Part shown: one piece after another, positions 26,287 to 38,200 of the stretch
How the letters are laid out: each line of letters starts with the position of its first letter
How positions within the stretch are numbered: the stretch's first letter is position 1
NCBI GenBank assembly: GCA_001584585.1
Contig: LSYV01000004.1
Coordinates: 2,384,322-2,448,321, forward strand
DNA length: 64,000 bases
Reading direction: 5' to 3'
DNA from: Gonium pectorale
Taxonomy: Eukaryota > Chlorophyta > Chlorophyceae > Chlamydomonadales > Volvocaceae
Position numbers and translations under genes: made by a program
Notes under the pieces: model-generated
What the model saw: the letters and a program-made list of their open reading frames with translations, nothing else
What the model was told of the DNA's origin: nothing
The model's database searches: none

Positions 26287-28277
26287 CTACACGGTGAACT
26301 TGAGGCAGCGAGTCTCCGTGTGTACCGTGTAACACTTTCGGCAGCAGTATCGTGATCCACAGCGCGCGCAGGTGTACCTGCAAGGCGAGATTCCATTGGC
26401 ACGTCAGCTTGTCAATCAGCGCTGGGCCTGTACTGTAGGCTGCATCCTAAGCAGCGAGGATTGGACAACTGTTCGAAATGACCCGGGCACAGTTGGTTAG
26501 CCCACAACACGTACCCGGACGTGTTGCCGCAAACAGAGCAGAACTTCCGTGCAGCGCTTGTCGTAGATGGCCGTGCTGCCGCCGTCAGGTAGCTGGGCTT
26601 GCCGGGGGGTAGTCGGTCCAGCTCAGCCTGCGGCGTGACGCTCAGGCAGGTCAAACAATGATGACTGTCATGTTATTGCTTTGTCAGGACCTGCTCCAGG
26701 GCAAGTATGACAGGACAAACACTCAGGATTAAGTCTACGTACTACCGTATGGGTGCCAGGGTGGGTAATGAGGATCGTATGAAAGTTCATGCCAATATGC
26801 ATATAGAGCTTGGGTAACGCCATACACAGCGTGCGCACTTCGTAATGTTTACAAAATGGAAACGCTGCAATTGGGGTTTACGCCACCGAGACGGCAACGG
26901 CGGTATGTTGGGGTTGACTCGCAGAGCCTAGGCGGGCCGCTCCGTCGTCCTTATAAACAAGGTCTGCATTATGCCGCTACGCGTTCTGAGCGGGCGGGTT
27001 GGACGCACGAGAGTCTAGTAAGAGCTGGCCGCCAAAGGCCTGGTGGCGGCGTCGGCGCCACCCGCAGGGATCCCACCACTTTAACGCTAGCCAGGTAACT
27101 GCGACACGCCAGGTCAGCCGGTCGAAAGGCCCCACCTGCTATCCCCATCTGCTCACTTGCACCGCCCGCCCCTGACTCACCCTACTGGCACTGCAACCCT
27201 TCGGGTGTGTATTGTTTATCCCTCCTCCTCTGTAGCTTACAGTTTTCCCACAGCCTCGGCCTCTAGATTCGTTCTTGATTATTGCTACAAGGCTCGCGCA
27301 ATGGGCGTAAAACGCCGCCCAGGCCGCTGCTTCGCCCAGCCGTGCAACCGCGTACCTCGTCAAGGATGCGAGCAAAGTTCTTCGGCCCTCGCCGGTCAGA
27401 CGCTGCGTTGCGTAGTTTCCGCTTGACTCCAGATTTCTTCCGCTTGCCTTTCTTGCCTCCAATCTCTGCGGGATGCCCCAGATATGGGGGACGGCATCCC
27501 GTACCGTAATGACACCCTTGCTCCCAACAGACCAGACACAACAGGTGCAGTACAGGCGCGGTGCAATTGATACAATGCTTTCCCCAAGGACTTGCGCACC
27601 CAGCCCTGCGCTGTTGCATACTCCCACAACACCCAGACAGCCCCACAAGCCGGGACGTACCTTCCTCTTCGTCTTCGTCTTCGAGGTTAAACTCATCGTC
27701 GTCACTTGCCAGGCCGAACGGGTCAGCCGTTTGGTCGTTGTCATTCTCCAGCGCATCTAGCCGGGCTTGCGCAGCCTATTGGAGCACACGCCAGAGTCCC
27801 ACGTCACGGCGCTATGTACGTTACAGCCGGACACCATTTTGACTAAAACACCCCACGCGTCGCACAGGTTCTTGCGCGCTCAGTCCGAAGCCTCGTGCCC
27901 TCATAAGACAAATAGCCGGAAAGAAAGAGGAAGCCCATCTCCATAGACATGCACAACCAGAGGCGCGACGGTACCACTTGGGCGGATTGGTACAGGGCAG
28001 AGCAGACACGGCCCTCCGTGAAGAGTGCACGCCCACGGGGTTGTTTGTCGTGGTGCACTGCACACCCCGCGCCCCTCCTCACCCTCACAGCCCATACTGT
28101 CTGAAAGGCCCACCTGCTGGCGAGTTGCGTCATCCACCACTGCCATGCGCTGCGACACCTTGCGTTCCCGCAAGGCTCGCCTGTTGGGAGCATCTGTGTG
28201 CCACCACAATTGATAAGCATATATTAATGCCTTACAGATGAGAGCGTGCACTTACTTCCGCCAGGCTTGGGTGCCAT
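26287..28277 (-). CDS. ZNHIT1: ZNHIT1/SWC6, HIT-zinc-finger subunit of the SWR1/SRCAP chromatin remodeller
   Basis: Six minus-strand exons, 28277-28256, 28193-28114, 27775-27661, 27465-27356, 26627-26515 and 26377-26287, join in phase to 176 residues. The N-terminus MAPKPGGNAPNRRALRERK is basic. RLDALENDN matches the conserved EALENDN of animal ZNHIT1. An acidic stretch, a Lys/Arg-rich stretch and GPKNFARILDE follow. The C-terminal zf-HIT domain reads FCSVCGNTSGYTCARCGSRY, then CCRKCYTVHTETRCLKF, with the full set of Cys/His ligands; the intron falls inside the finger at the Gly before YTC. The family helps SWR1/SRCAP exchange H2A for H2A.Z. Intron 4 (26628-27355) holds a fragment of the dispersed repeat. 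A TTACA at 25901-25905 (TGTAA on minus) inside V-ATPase e exon 2 is a possible poly(A) signal. Confidence 0.92.
26857..26876 (+). repeat. Dispersed repeat, copy D (end fragment) in ZNHIT1 intron
   Basis: TGGAAACGCTGCAATTGGGG differs by one base from 53211-53230, the end of the best repeat copy. Only the terminal ~20 bases are clearly shared; the sequence to the right diverges. Confidence 0.5.
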
Positions 28278-29047
28278 TTTGTATTTGCCGAGCACGAGCA
28301 GCCCCCGTTGAGCCTCAACTGACTTTTTGGCTGACCGAGTACTTCGGGTGCATCATCAACTTGCAAGGTTGCAAGCCATAGCGCAATCAGGCTTGGAGGC
28401 AGCGAGCCGAGAGGGCTGAACTCTGCCAAATTAGAACAACATAATGTAATGCAGTATTGAAAAAAAGCGATTTGCTGCTCTGTTGCCGTAGTTCAGTTAC
28501 CTGCCAACCACCGTGTCCTTCTTAAAGGTCTTGGCAGTCGTAACCTTTACCCTCATGCTGATGCATGGTTGTCAGCTAGGCAAACATTTATTTGCGCAGT
28601 GTGTGTACGCGCACGGAACCGTTTTCTTCACTGGGAAGTTCAGGCTGGGACGCTGCCGATCACTGTGCAGTTCTGCCATGCTGTTCTTCCGTCTGCTTCT
28701 GCGGCTTCTTGTTGTGCTCTACTCTCATTCCCCCTAATAGAACGCTTAGTTACGCCTGTGACTGTGACTTTTCGTGGAGTTGATGCCTTGCCAGTGATGC
28801 CCCTCCGGTGGGTGCATCTATCTTCAAGAGCACGGGTGCTAGGTGTGGGCTGAGACGCCTTGGCGTTCGCAGCCCGCTCGGACGACGGTCACTCCTGTTC
28901 GCAACCATTCCCATTACCAATCTTCAGGTGCAGCCATCGGCATGGCTGCACGGACATTCGCACAGCCATACCAGTTGCTCCGTGCGTGCCCGCACGCACA
29001 CGCATGACGACCTTGCTGCCGCTCCGTTGCGGCCCGCTCCCCCGCAG
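28278..29047. other. Divergent region upstream of ZNHIT1 (left) and pseudokinase (right)
   Basis: No exon could be defined. Upstream exons of the plus-strand pseudokinase gene, including any signal peptide, may lie here, since the frame at 29048 is open to the left to about 28808 without a convincing start. A hydrophobic frame at 28513-28737 has no ATG at its start and was not accepted. Confidence 0.4.
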
Positions 29048-32000
29048 GATTATAGTATTGACAATATCCCTGCATGCATGTGGAGGCAGTTGCTTGGCGC
29101 TTGCGGACGGGGTTGCCCTTCGGAGCAGCCTTCAAGGCCGCAGCGAGCCCCCGGTACACAGCCGACAGGCGACATTCCGCACGATGGAGTGACGCATGAG
29201 ATCCGGGCGTGCTCAACGGGCGGCAGCAGCTGCTGCGCGCCTGCAGTCACGCCCCTCAGGCAGTACGACTCCCTCAGCACCACGCACTTGCTGGATGCCC
29301 TGCTGCCCTCATCGCATTCGAGGCCCCTGCCCTGCGATGACCAGTCTCTTCCAGGCGAGGACTCTCGCAGGAGCACCCTCACGTGCCTGATGGCTGCGGA
29401 CGCCGGGCTCAACCTGTTTTCGAAGGTATCTGCTGCGTGCCCTGCCTCGCCTACCCAGCAATGCCACGCCGACTCTCGCAAAGGTGGCATTGCGGGTGTG
29501 GAAGCTACAGCTTCAAGGGAGCCTACCGCGGTGGCTGAGATCGTGTCGGCATCGCCGCTTTGCTTCGCCTCCGCGAACTGTGATCCTGCCGATTCCCGGC
29601 AGCCGGCAAGGGGCAGCCGCATGCACGTGGCGCTCAGCGCAAGCAACATCCGGGACATGGCCGCTGCGGACCCCGCTATGCGCATCAGGTACGGAGGCAA
29701 ATGTGGCTTGCCCGTGTACGCTAGTTGAAGGCAACATGCGCTGCCTAACCGGTGCCAAAAGTGCTAAGTGTCTGGAGGGCTACGGTTGTTTCTTTCCCAT
29801 TTCTGGGAGCTAGCAGGGAAGTTCCAAGCCCTTGCCGCACTAGGCATATGGGGCGCGCACTCACCCTTGCCCTTGCACCCTCCCGTGATGTAGACACCTC
29901 ACGCCCATGTCATATGGACCTGGATCGGTCCTGTACAAAGGTCGGTGGCAGACGCAGCGCGCTTGCTTTGACTGGCGGTGTGCGGGCTCCCTGTAGACCC
30001 GCTACAATTGCATGTGGGATCGGTCTACGTGTGGATAACCCGTGCACACTGTGGGTAGCCTGAGAGCTTGTCAACTGCAGTCGCTGCACCGGTATATCCG
30101 CTCATACATTGTTTTCCCGTTGCCTGTGTCGGCTTCGCATGCCGCAGGCGGCTGGCAGGGTCTCATGGTTGCGGTGAAGTTTATGCTTGTACGGCACGGC
30201 GCCAGCGGCAGCGGCGGCAGCTACGGGGCTGACGCTCTCCAGCGGGAGATGTCTTCGCTGCTTGCCTCCCACTGCATGCAACAACGTTCAGTCGTCGCGC
30301 GCGTGTATGCCTGCGACGTGTCGGAGGTGATTTGCCAAGGCCCTGGTCAGCTTGCTGGCGAGGCTTCGGCGCGTTGCCCGCCATGCCCTTCGGCCAATGC
30401 CGGGCCAGCCCCTGTCCTGACGGTTCGGCCGTTAGGCGAGGCCCCAAGCACCGGCTTTGGCGGAAACTTCTGCAGCCTCAACTCGGGCAGCTGCTTCGCT
30501 GTCTCCGTTGCGCAGTCGGCACTGGATGCGTCCGACCATGAGGGTCCAGCGGCTGGTGGCTCCGAGGCGGAACGCCGGCGGCGCGGTTGCGCTACAACGC
30601 ATTTCCACTTCTGCAGCGTCATCTACGAGGACCCTGCGACCACACGCGGCGGAGCCGCGTCCGCAACCGCTGCCCCTGCGCCGCGCCTGAGCTCTCCCGG
30701 CCCTGCGTCCTTGGCTACCCCATCGCTGCTGACCGCGGCCAATTCCTCCGTCGCCTCCTGCTCCTCGTCCTCCGCAACCGCCATGTCTGCCACCGCCATA
30801 TCCGCTTCCACTTTCGCCTCCGCGGCCGCCTCTCGCAACACCTCCGCCTCTGGCGTGGGTACGTCTGGCACGATAGCCACGGACTCGAGCTGTACCCTGA
30901 GCGGCCCCAATGCTGCAGCCCAGCAGAGACGCCGGCACGCAATTCCGGACCTTACAACGCTTCCAGGGCTGCTGGAGTTCCTGGGGGCCGCCCCTGGGGA
31001 CTTCCTGATCCACATTGTCTCAGAGCTCTCAACCGAAGGCAATCTCTGGCATGGCATCCGCCGAGGCGTCTATGACCTGCAGGGCCCTCTGGGCCCAGAA
31101 ACATCGGCACGCATGCTGTTGCAGAGCGCCCGCGGCATCGCGCATGGCCTGGCGCAGCTCCATGCGGCCGGCGACGTGCATGGCGGTCTGACGCCCAGCA
31201 ACGCGTTGCTGCACTTGCACGTCAGTCGAGAGGATGCGGCTTGCCGTCACGGCCACGGCAGGGCTAGCAGCGGCAGTGGCGGTGGCAGCGGCGGTGGTGG
31301 CGGCAGTGGCAGCGGCGGCCACCACACGGATCGCGCGTTGCACAGGCGGGGCGGCATGACAGCGCGCATCGCCGACTGCGGCGTGCGGCGGTTGGCGCTG
31401 GGCGGCGCCTGGCGGGCGGAGCTGGAGGCCCACGCCGAGCTGCGAGCCTGCGCCGCGCCCGAGCTGCTGGCCGGGCCGCCAGGTGTTGAGGTGCAGTGGG
31501 CGCCCAGCCATGACATGTACTCGTAAGTGCAGGGCTGTGCCGGGAACCGCCTGCTCGTTGGCGCTGTTGTTGCCGGTGTTGCCACCAGGGTTGGATGGCT
31601 CAGGACCCGCCTCGGGGCCGTTTGGCGAGTCTTTGACGCGCGGAAGAGGCCTTCGCCTGTGCCGCGAACCAAGTATCACCATCAGTCGCTGCTGCCGGTG
31701 TGCAGCGCATGCCTCATTGCACCATGCATGTCGTGAATGTGTACCCAGGGCCCGTCACCCAGGGCCCTGTGCTCCAGACACTCGGCACCTCTTCCGGGCA
31801 CACATTCCNNNNNNNNNNNNNNNNNNNNNNNNNNNNNNNNNNNNNNNNNNNNNNNNNNNNNNNNNNNNNNNNNNNNNNNNNNNNNNNNNNNNNNNNNNNN
31901 NNNNNNNNNNNNNNNNNNNNNNNNNNNNNNNNNNNNNNNNNNNNNNNNNNNNNNNNNNNNNNNNNNNNNNNNNNNNNNNNNNNNNNNNNNNNNNNNNNNN

Positions 32001-33340
32001 NNNNNNNNNNNNNNNNNNNNNNNNNNNNNNNNNNNNNNNNNNNNNNNNNNNNNNNNNNNNNNNNNNNNNNNNNNNNNNNNNNNNNNNNNNNNNNNNNNNN
32101 NNNNNNNNNNNNNNNNNNNNNNNNNNNNNNNNNNNNNNNNNNNNNNNNNNNNNNNNNNNNNNNNNNNNNNNNNNNNNNNNNNNNNNNNNNNNNNNNNNNN
32201 NNNNNNNNNNNNNNNNNNNNNNNNNNNNNNNNNNNNNNNNNNNNNNNNNNNNNNNNNNNNNNNNNNNNNNNNNNNNNNNNNNNNNNNNNNNNNNNNNNNN
32301 NNNNNNNNNNNNNNNNNNNNNNNNNNNNNNNNNNNNNNNNNNNNNNNNNNNNNNNNNNNNNNNNNNNNNNNNNNNNNNNNNNNNNNNNNNNNNNNNNNNN
32401 NNNNNNNNNNNNNNNNNNNNNNNNNNNNNNNNNNNNNNNNNNNNNNNNNNNNNNNNNNNNNNNNNNNNNNNNNNNNNNNNNNNNNNNNNNNNNNNNNNNN
32501 NNNNNNNNNNNNNNNNNNNNNNNNNNNNNNNNNNNNNNNNNNNNNNNNNNNNNNNNNNNNNNNNNNNNNNNNNNNNNNNNNNNNNNNNNNNNNNNNNNNN
32601 NNNNNNNNNNNNNNNNNNNNNNNNNNNNNNNNNNNNNNNNNNNNNNNNNNNNNNNNNNNNNNNNNNNNNNNNNNNNNNNNNNNNNNNNNNNNNNNNNNNN
32701 NNNNNNNNNNNNNNNNNNNNNNNNNNNNNNNNNNNNNNNCCACCCTGCCGCCGTCTCCAGCTCAGCCGCAGTGGTCCGGGACCCGCCCGTGTGGTGGCCA
32801 CCCCACGTGTGGGCGCCTGTGCGGAGCCTGGGACAGGCGTGCACGGCGCACGATCCCGCCTTGCGTCCGAGCGCCGCGGAGGTGGCCAAGGTGTTGCTGC
32901 TGTGGGAGCAACGTCTCCGCAGCGGCGGCCGTGCGCGCCCGCCCATGGCGGCTCAAGTCAGTGCCGGGTCTTTCCCAGGCATGCGGGCGAGTGCCGCCCC
33001 TGGTCCCGCGTCCTACCTGGTCACCGGTCAACCCACGTCTGCGTCGAGCACGGTCCGCGTCGGGGCCGCGGCCCTGGCGTGCGCGGGACAGCTGGCGCCG
33101 GGCGTGCGCTCAGCCACGGGCGTAGCGCACGTGGCGATTGCGGAGGGGACGGCGGAGGGAGAGAGCACAGGAGCCAGCGTTGAACCAAGCTCGGGCGAGT
33201 TTGAGGTGCCCAGCACCATCGGCGGGCCCGTGCTCTCGGCGGGCCCTGGTATCTCGCCAGCGAGCCGGAGCCAGTGCTTTGCCCTGTCCTCGATGCCCGA
33301 GATGCTTACGCCGGCGGCGGCTGCGTACGCCGGCGCGTGA
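29048..33340 (+). CDS. Protein-kinase-fold protein, probable pseudokinase (interrupted by assembly gap)
   Basis: Recognised exons are 29048-29688, 29894-29940, 30148-31522 and a last exon ending 33340; the part from about 31809 to 32739 is N. Phases agree at the two visible introns. The glycine loop (SYGPGSVLYKGGWQG) crosses two exon junctions and leads to the beta-3 lysine in MVAVKFML. A low-complexity Ser/Ala/Thr insert (about 30520-30930) separates the N-lobe from LPGLLEFLGAAPGDFLIHIV. The catalytic loop reads DVHGGLTPSNALL, so the HRD aspartate is replaced by Gly. The DFG motif reads ADCG. After the gap, CTAHDPALRPSAAEV is the end of the C-lobe, followed by a disordered tail. The layout resembles the many TKL/RLK-like kinases of volvocine algae. 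The missing catalytic Asp argues for a pseudokinase. The start and N-terminal exons are not identified. Confidence 0.72.
31809..32739. other. Assembly gap (931 N)
   Basis: A run of unknown bases inside the pseudokinase gene. Frames that appear to cross it have no meaning. The missing part should contain the middle of the kinase C-lobe (activation segment to helix F) and one or more introns. Confidence 0.99.
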
Positions 33341-35265
33341 GTGCCGATCGATCCGTTGCTCACATTGCGGCCTCTCCCATGGCAGCCAAGGTTCTAAACG
33401 TCGCGGTTCCAATGTGTTGACGCGGGCGTAGGTATTTTATCCTCGTGACACTGCGCAACGAAAGTTGCATGGGCTTCATTACTATCTGGTTCTGTGCCGT
33501 TGTAGATAAAGTATGCAGACCCGAGGTTTTCGCGCGAAGGCTCTTCACTTGGTCCTCTGCACGTGCTTGGCAAGCAAGTGCGCTGCGCAGAGTACGGAGT
33601 ACTCGTATTCAGAGGCTAATGGTTGCCATGCAGCGCCTTAGAATGCAGGCTTGAACTCTTATCAACCCTTGAGGGGCTGGTTGTGCGCGCGTGCAGCCGC
33701 GGCGGGGGCGATTGCCACTTGGCAGGCCGTGGCCGGCACCCGCTATGACCGCTGCGCTGGCAAATGTTGCATGCGTAAGGCTACATGTGGCGCGGGTGTT
33801 GGGCAGGATACATGCATCTGTCACGCGAAGATCTGCGTGCATTGGGTTTGTAGGTTTGAGTAAAGTAACGCATGGTTCGGAGATGGCGCGGGTGTTTGTT
33901 CGCTCCGCCGTTTCTCTCGAGGGAAATTTTGTGGCCGCACACCGTGTTGCAGTACGGAAGGCCCCGAGGCGCGCTCTCCCCGTCAGGCAGTCCTTCGGGA
34001 TGCAGTGACGACCGTCGCACGCGTGTGGCTGCCGGCGGCCTGAAGTACAACTTATGCTAAGGACTCCGGCGCGTCTGAGATGAATCTCCGCTAGGTGGTG
34101 TTGCTCTGAGAGGCGTGTGACATACTGCGCACGCCATGGTCCTGGCGTACAACGGGTCGGTACATGCAACGGTATGACGCTGGTGGGTAATGGGCTGGCT
34201 CACGCTCGTGTTTGCCAATGTTACTTCAAGAGGCACAACGTGCTGAGATACTGCTTTAGAAAATGATGCGTGTGGTTGTGTGGTGGCGAATGAGTGCTGG
34301 TTGTGTGAGCATAGAATGCGGAGGATCTGCGTGCCAGTCGCCTCTGTTGCGCAGCGAATGTGGCTATCTGGGCTACCAGGGCTAATGGAACTTGCCTGCG
34401 AGGGTGGAGCGCGATGCACTGTGCACCGAGTGCCCATGAGCACGAGACTCTTGCGCTGCTGTGGCGCTGATTTTGGACCTGGTCGTGTCCTCTATTGAGA
34501 ATGTTACCTAGGCCACCCTTTTGTGCCTACGGTATTGGCGCTGCGATAACGGGAATGCACCTACTGGTTGGGGATGATGAATGAACGAGTCCTTTTTATG
34601 AACGAGTCCTTACTCGGCAAGCGGCGACCGATTCAAGAGGTTATCTACCATGAGTTCGATCCTGGTAACGACAGCCATGTGTAGGGATAGAATTTACGGA
34701 GTCAGCCACGCACCGTCATTGCAGGCAGCGGTTGCTGACACGTCGATATATCGATATGTGAACGCGAAGAGAAGCACTTTCTCCCGAATAGCTAAGCTCC
34801 GGTGAACCGGTGGCAAGGGGACAGTGAAGCAGCCATGCGGGAGATGAAGTACGGAGAGTGCGCGCGGAAGCAGCGGGCGCGTTCGGCAGCGGTCCCCTAC
34901 GGTGTTGACCCTTTGCCGCGCCAAGGCGGGTCGCCGAAGTCAACATGGAGAGGAATATGGGAAGTTACATGGCAGCACGCATGATGTCGCTCGATATGCG
35001 ACCCAGGGACAGGTGGTGGTCGGCGCCGCCGCAACGACCCATGGGACGCCATCTTGAAGCCACACGTTTTGCGTTACACCCATGCGATCATCCAGAGTCA
35101 CAGTCATTATATTGATACACACTGACCTGTAATGGTTTGCCATGCTGCAGGCCAGCAAGAAGTACAGTTCAACCGCTCGAAGTGACCGTGAAGTCTCAGC
35201 CTCTGTGTGCCAGACAGCAGTATACTATCATAATATGTATAAATGCATCACTATGATGAGTAGGA
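33341..35265. other. Intergenic region without supported gene
   Basis: AT content rises and no frame shows gene-like codon bias with matching splice sites. A 14-bp direct repeat (ATGAACGAGTCCTT) occurs at 34581-34594 and 34598-34611. A TATA-like stretch (TATGTATAAATG) lies at about 35234-35245, very close to the next start codon. Confidence 0.5.
34581..34611. repeat. 14-bp direct repeat with 3-bp spacer
   Basis: ATGAACGAGTCCTT is repeated exactly at 34581-34594 and 34598-34611. It is either a local duplication or the footprint of an excised insertion; no element is present between the copies. Confidence 0.8.
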
Positions 35266-38200
35266 ATGGAAGCGGCATTTCGCATGACAGTTATCTCTGA
35301 GTTTTCCACTCAAGAGAAATGGCAAGACATACTGAGCTTTGCGTTATGCCACAAAACGAAGGCATTCGTAGCTGCTCTTGCAGAACAACCGCTTCGGGCT
35401 GCGAGCCTTGTTCATCTTGCCTCGTCAGCACACAAAGACCTGGCACAGCTTCTTCAAAGAGCTCTGGAGCTCGTCCCGCTAGATGCTGGAGATGGGAGTG
35501 CGGGGAACGTGCGACTAACTGACTACATGTGGGAGACAGCCGTTCCAGATGAAAAGGTGTGCCACACACGCCGGGGGGAGTGGCAAGATAGGTGGTGGTC
35601 TCCGCATGCGCCATCGCCAGTGTGCGGACACTTGTCGTGCATATCCCACGCCTTGACAGCGCCCCAGTAGTCTTTGTGTACCGTGCGCACCCCATGGATG
35701 CTTGCAACCGCTGCCCCCGTGGACTGAAGCGACTCGGCTGCCCTTCCTTTTTGGCACATGTAGCTGCCGAGCAGTCACATCCAGCCCAGCCCACCACCCC
35801 ACCCTCGCACGTCACGGACGAACAAGGGGCCCGAGCTCACCTCGACGCCTGATCGCGCCGTCAGCGCCAACCGGCCCGATCGGACCCGTCGCCTCAAGCC
35901 CGTCACGCGCACCGCGGACGTGCCCAACCCAAACTTAGGTCCCGGCAGCTCCGGCGCCCAAGCGGGCACGTCCGGCCCGTACGCTGGCCCGATGCCCTCG
36001 ACGCCGGACACTCCACTGAGTACCAGCAGGGTCTCCAGCCACAAGTCATCAACACGCACCCCTGCTGCTGCTCCCAGCACCGGCCCTAGCAGCTTCGGCA
36101 TGCAGGCGCATTCGTCCAGCCCACACGCCGGCCAGCCGCTTCAGACAGCCGCCGACCCGACAGCCGCCAGCGGCTCTGGCGTCGCCGTCTCTCCGCCATC
36201 GCCTTCACCTGCGAACGCGTGCGCCGCCGGGGCCGTACCGAAGCCCCGGAGCCACCGGGTCCGCAGCGCGGCCAGCCCAGATAGCCGCAAGCCCAGGCAG
36301 CAAGCGGCCAGACTGGATGACTTCACGAGGTTGCCGGACGAAGAGCTGCCACCGCCGCTGCCGTCACAGCCTCTGTCGAGGCTGCAAATATTGCCGCAGC
36401 CGCTGTCAACCCCAACAACAGGACCTTTGGCGAGTATCTCAGGTATGTTCCTAACGGATAATACCGAGCCCGGAGATGGCATACTGGTCCAGCGACCTGC
36501 CCTGGAGGGGCTGGTCGATAGCCTGCTGAGGCTGCCGGACGAAGGCGGCGACGGCGCCGATGATCCTCGAAGCGACTCTGGGAGCGCCGAGTGCGACGCC
36601 GCCTACCGCTTACTGCTGTCGGGCGCTTGCTCAGCCTCGCCACGGGCGTCGGTCGGGGCCAGTGGCAGCCTGGTCATGGGGGAGCGGGCGCATCCTGTAC
36701 CGTCAGCTCAGTCACCACCAGCGTCAGCGGCACAGTCGACGGCGTGCTTCACGCTGTCCCTCCACGCCACCGTGGCGGCCGCTGGCCCGGGCTCGGCGTC
36801 GGGCAGCGCATCTGACTGGCTGGTGCTGCATGCGTCGCCGGCGGCGAGTTGGGGGGCGGTCGAGCCTGCTATGCTCGTGGAAGGGAGCAGCGGACAAGGG
36901 CCGTCAGCTGGCGCGTCGATGCGGCCGCTGATTGAGGCGGCGGGCGACGGGCTCGGCAGCCTGAGCCAGCAGTCGCTGCGGCCACAATCAATCCAATCGA
37001 AGTCCGGCATATTGGAAACGCGGCGGCGTCAGCGCAAGCAAGGCGCCCGCGAGAAGCTTCGGGAGCAGCAGGAAGGGGAACTCAAGTGTGCGGAGGAGCA
37101 GCCGGCTCCCTCCAACAGCTCTTCCTCCGAAGAGACGTGTTGCCTGCCGGGACTGTCAGACGGACGGGACACAGCGTCCTCAGCCGCCTTACGGAGGCGC
37201 CACCGCCTCAATGGTCGCAGTTTAGCAAGTGCTACTGCCGCGGATGACGGCACTTGCAATGGCGCCAGCCAAGTGCGCGCAGGCGAGATGCCTGGAGCCT
37301 TGCTTACAAACCTCATAGGCAGCCACCGAGACGGCTGCACCGAAATCGGCGGCAGCAGCAGTCCCGGCGTCAATGGCAGTACTGGCGGACGTGCGGCACC
37401 TGATGAGGACGAGGGCTGCTCTTCGTGGTCTGCGGCGGCAGCGGCTGCTGAGGTCGTCTCCTCACCCGCCTCGCCTCCCGCTGTCGCCCATGTTGGCGGT
37501 AGAGGCAGCAGAGACAGCAGCGAGGACTGCAGCCCGGCGTCCTGGGTAGCACCGCCTGGTACGCCGCTAGTCCCTGACGGGTCCTTTGGGCCGCCCAGGC
37601 CAAGAGGGCAGTCGGGGGAGCGGGGCGGGGCACGTGAGGACGAGTGGGGTGGCCATGGCGCGGGGCCGCAGAAGCAGGAGCAGGTGCTGGGGGAGTCGCA
37701 GGAAAAGCAAGGGCAGCAGCAGGGGCACGAGCAGGAGCAGATGCAGGAGGAGCAGGAGCAGGAGCCGTGGCAGCAACACGAGCAGGAAAAGGAGCAGGAG
37801 TCGCTGGAGCAGAAATGGGACGTGGAGGAACCTCGGATGGGGCTGTTTGATGTGCTGCGCTCGCTGCCTCCCGACGTTGTGACAAGCAACCTGCTGCACC
37901 GCCTGGGCGTTCGGGAGCGGTGCGCGCTGCGGCTGCTGGCGCGTGAGTGGGACGTCCAGGTATGCAGGCAGCAGCGTATTGTGCACGCGTGGGCGCAATC
38001 GTATGCACGACGGCTGGTGGGTGTTCTGCGTAGCTGTACGGGTAGAGCTTGGGTTGCGCACCGCGCTTAACGTCTCTTGTCATTGACAGTATCGTAGGTC
38101 AAACACGGAACCATATTCATTCGGGTAGCCTGCTCACGCAACTACATTCGCCTGTTGCGCCCTGGATTGCCGCTGTGCAGATGCGGCAGGAGTGGAGCGA

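Noticed and set aside
28513..28737. Hydrophobic frame of 74 residues upstream of the pseudokinase gene
   Set aside because: It begins at a GTG, has no ATG in a suitable place, no splice link to the next exon and no recognisable motif.
31483..33183. Very long frames crossing 31.5-33.2 kb on both strands
   Set aside because: They are open only because the N run contains no stop codons; the flanking pieces are not known to be in the same frame.
33609..34169. Minus-strand frame of 186 residues in the 33-35 kb intergenic region
   Set aside because: Its residue composition and codon use are unlike the genes here, with many Cys, His and Arg, and it has no domains or splice partners.
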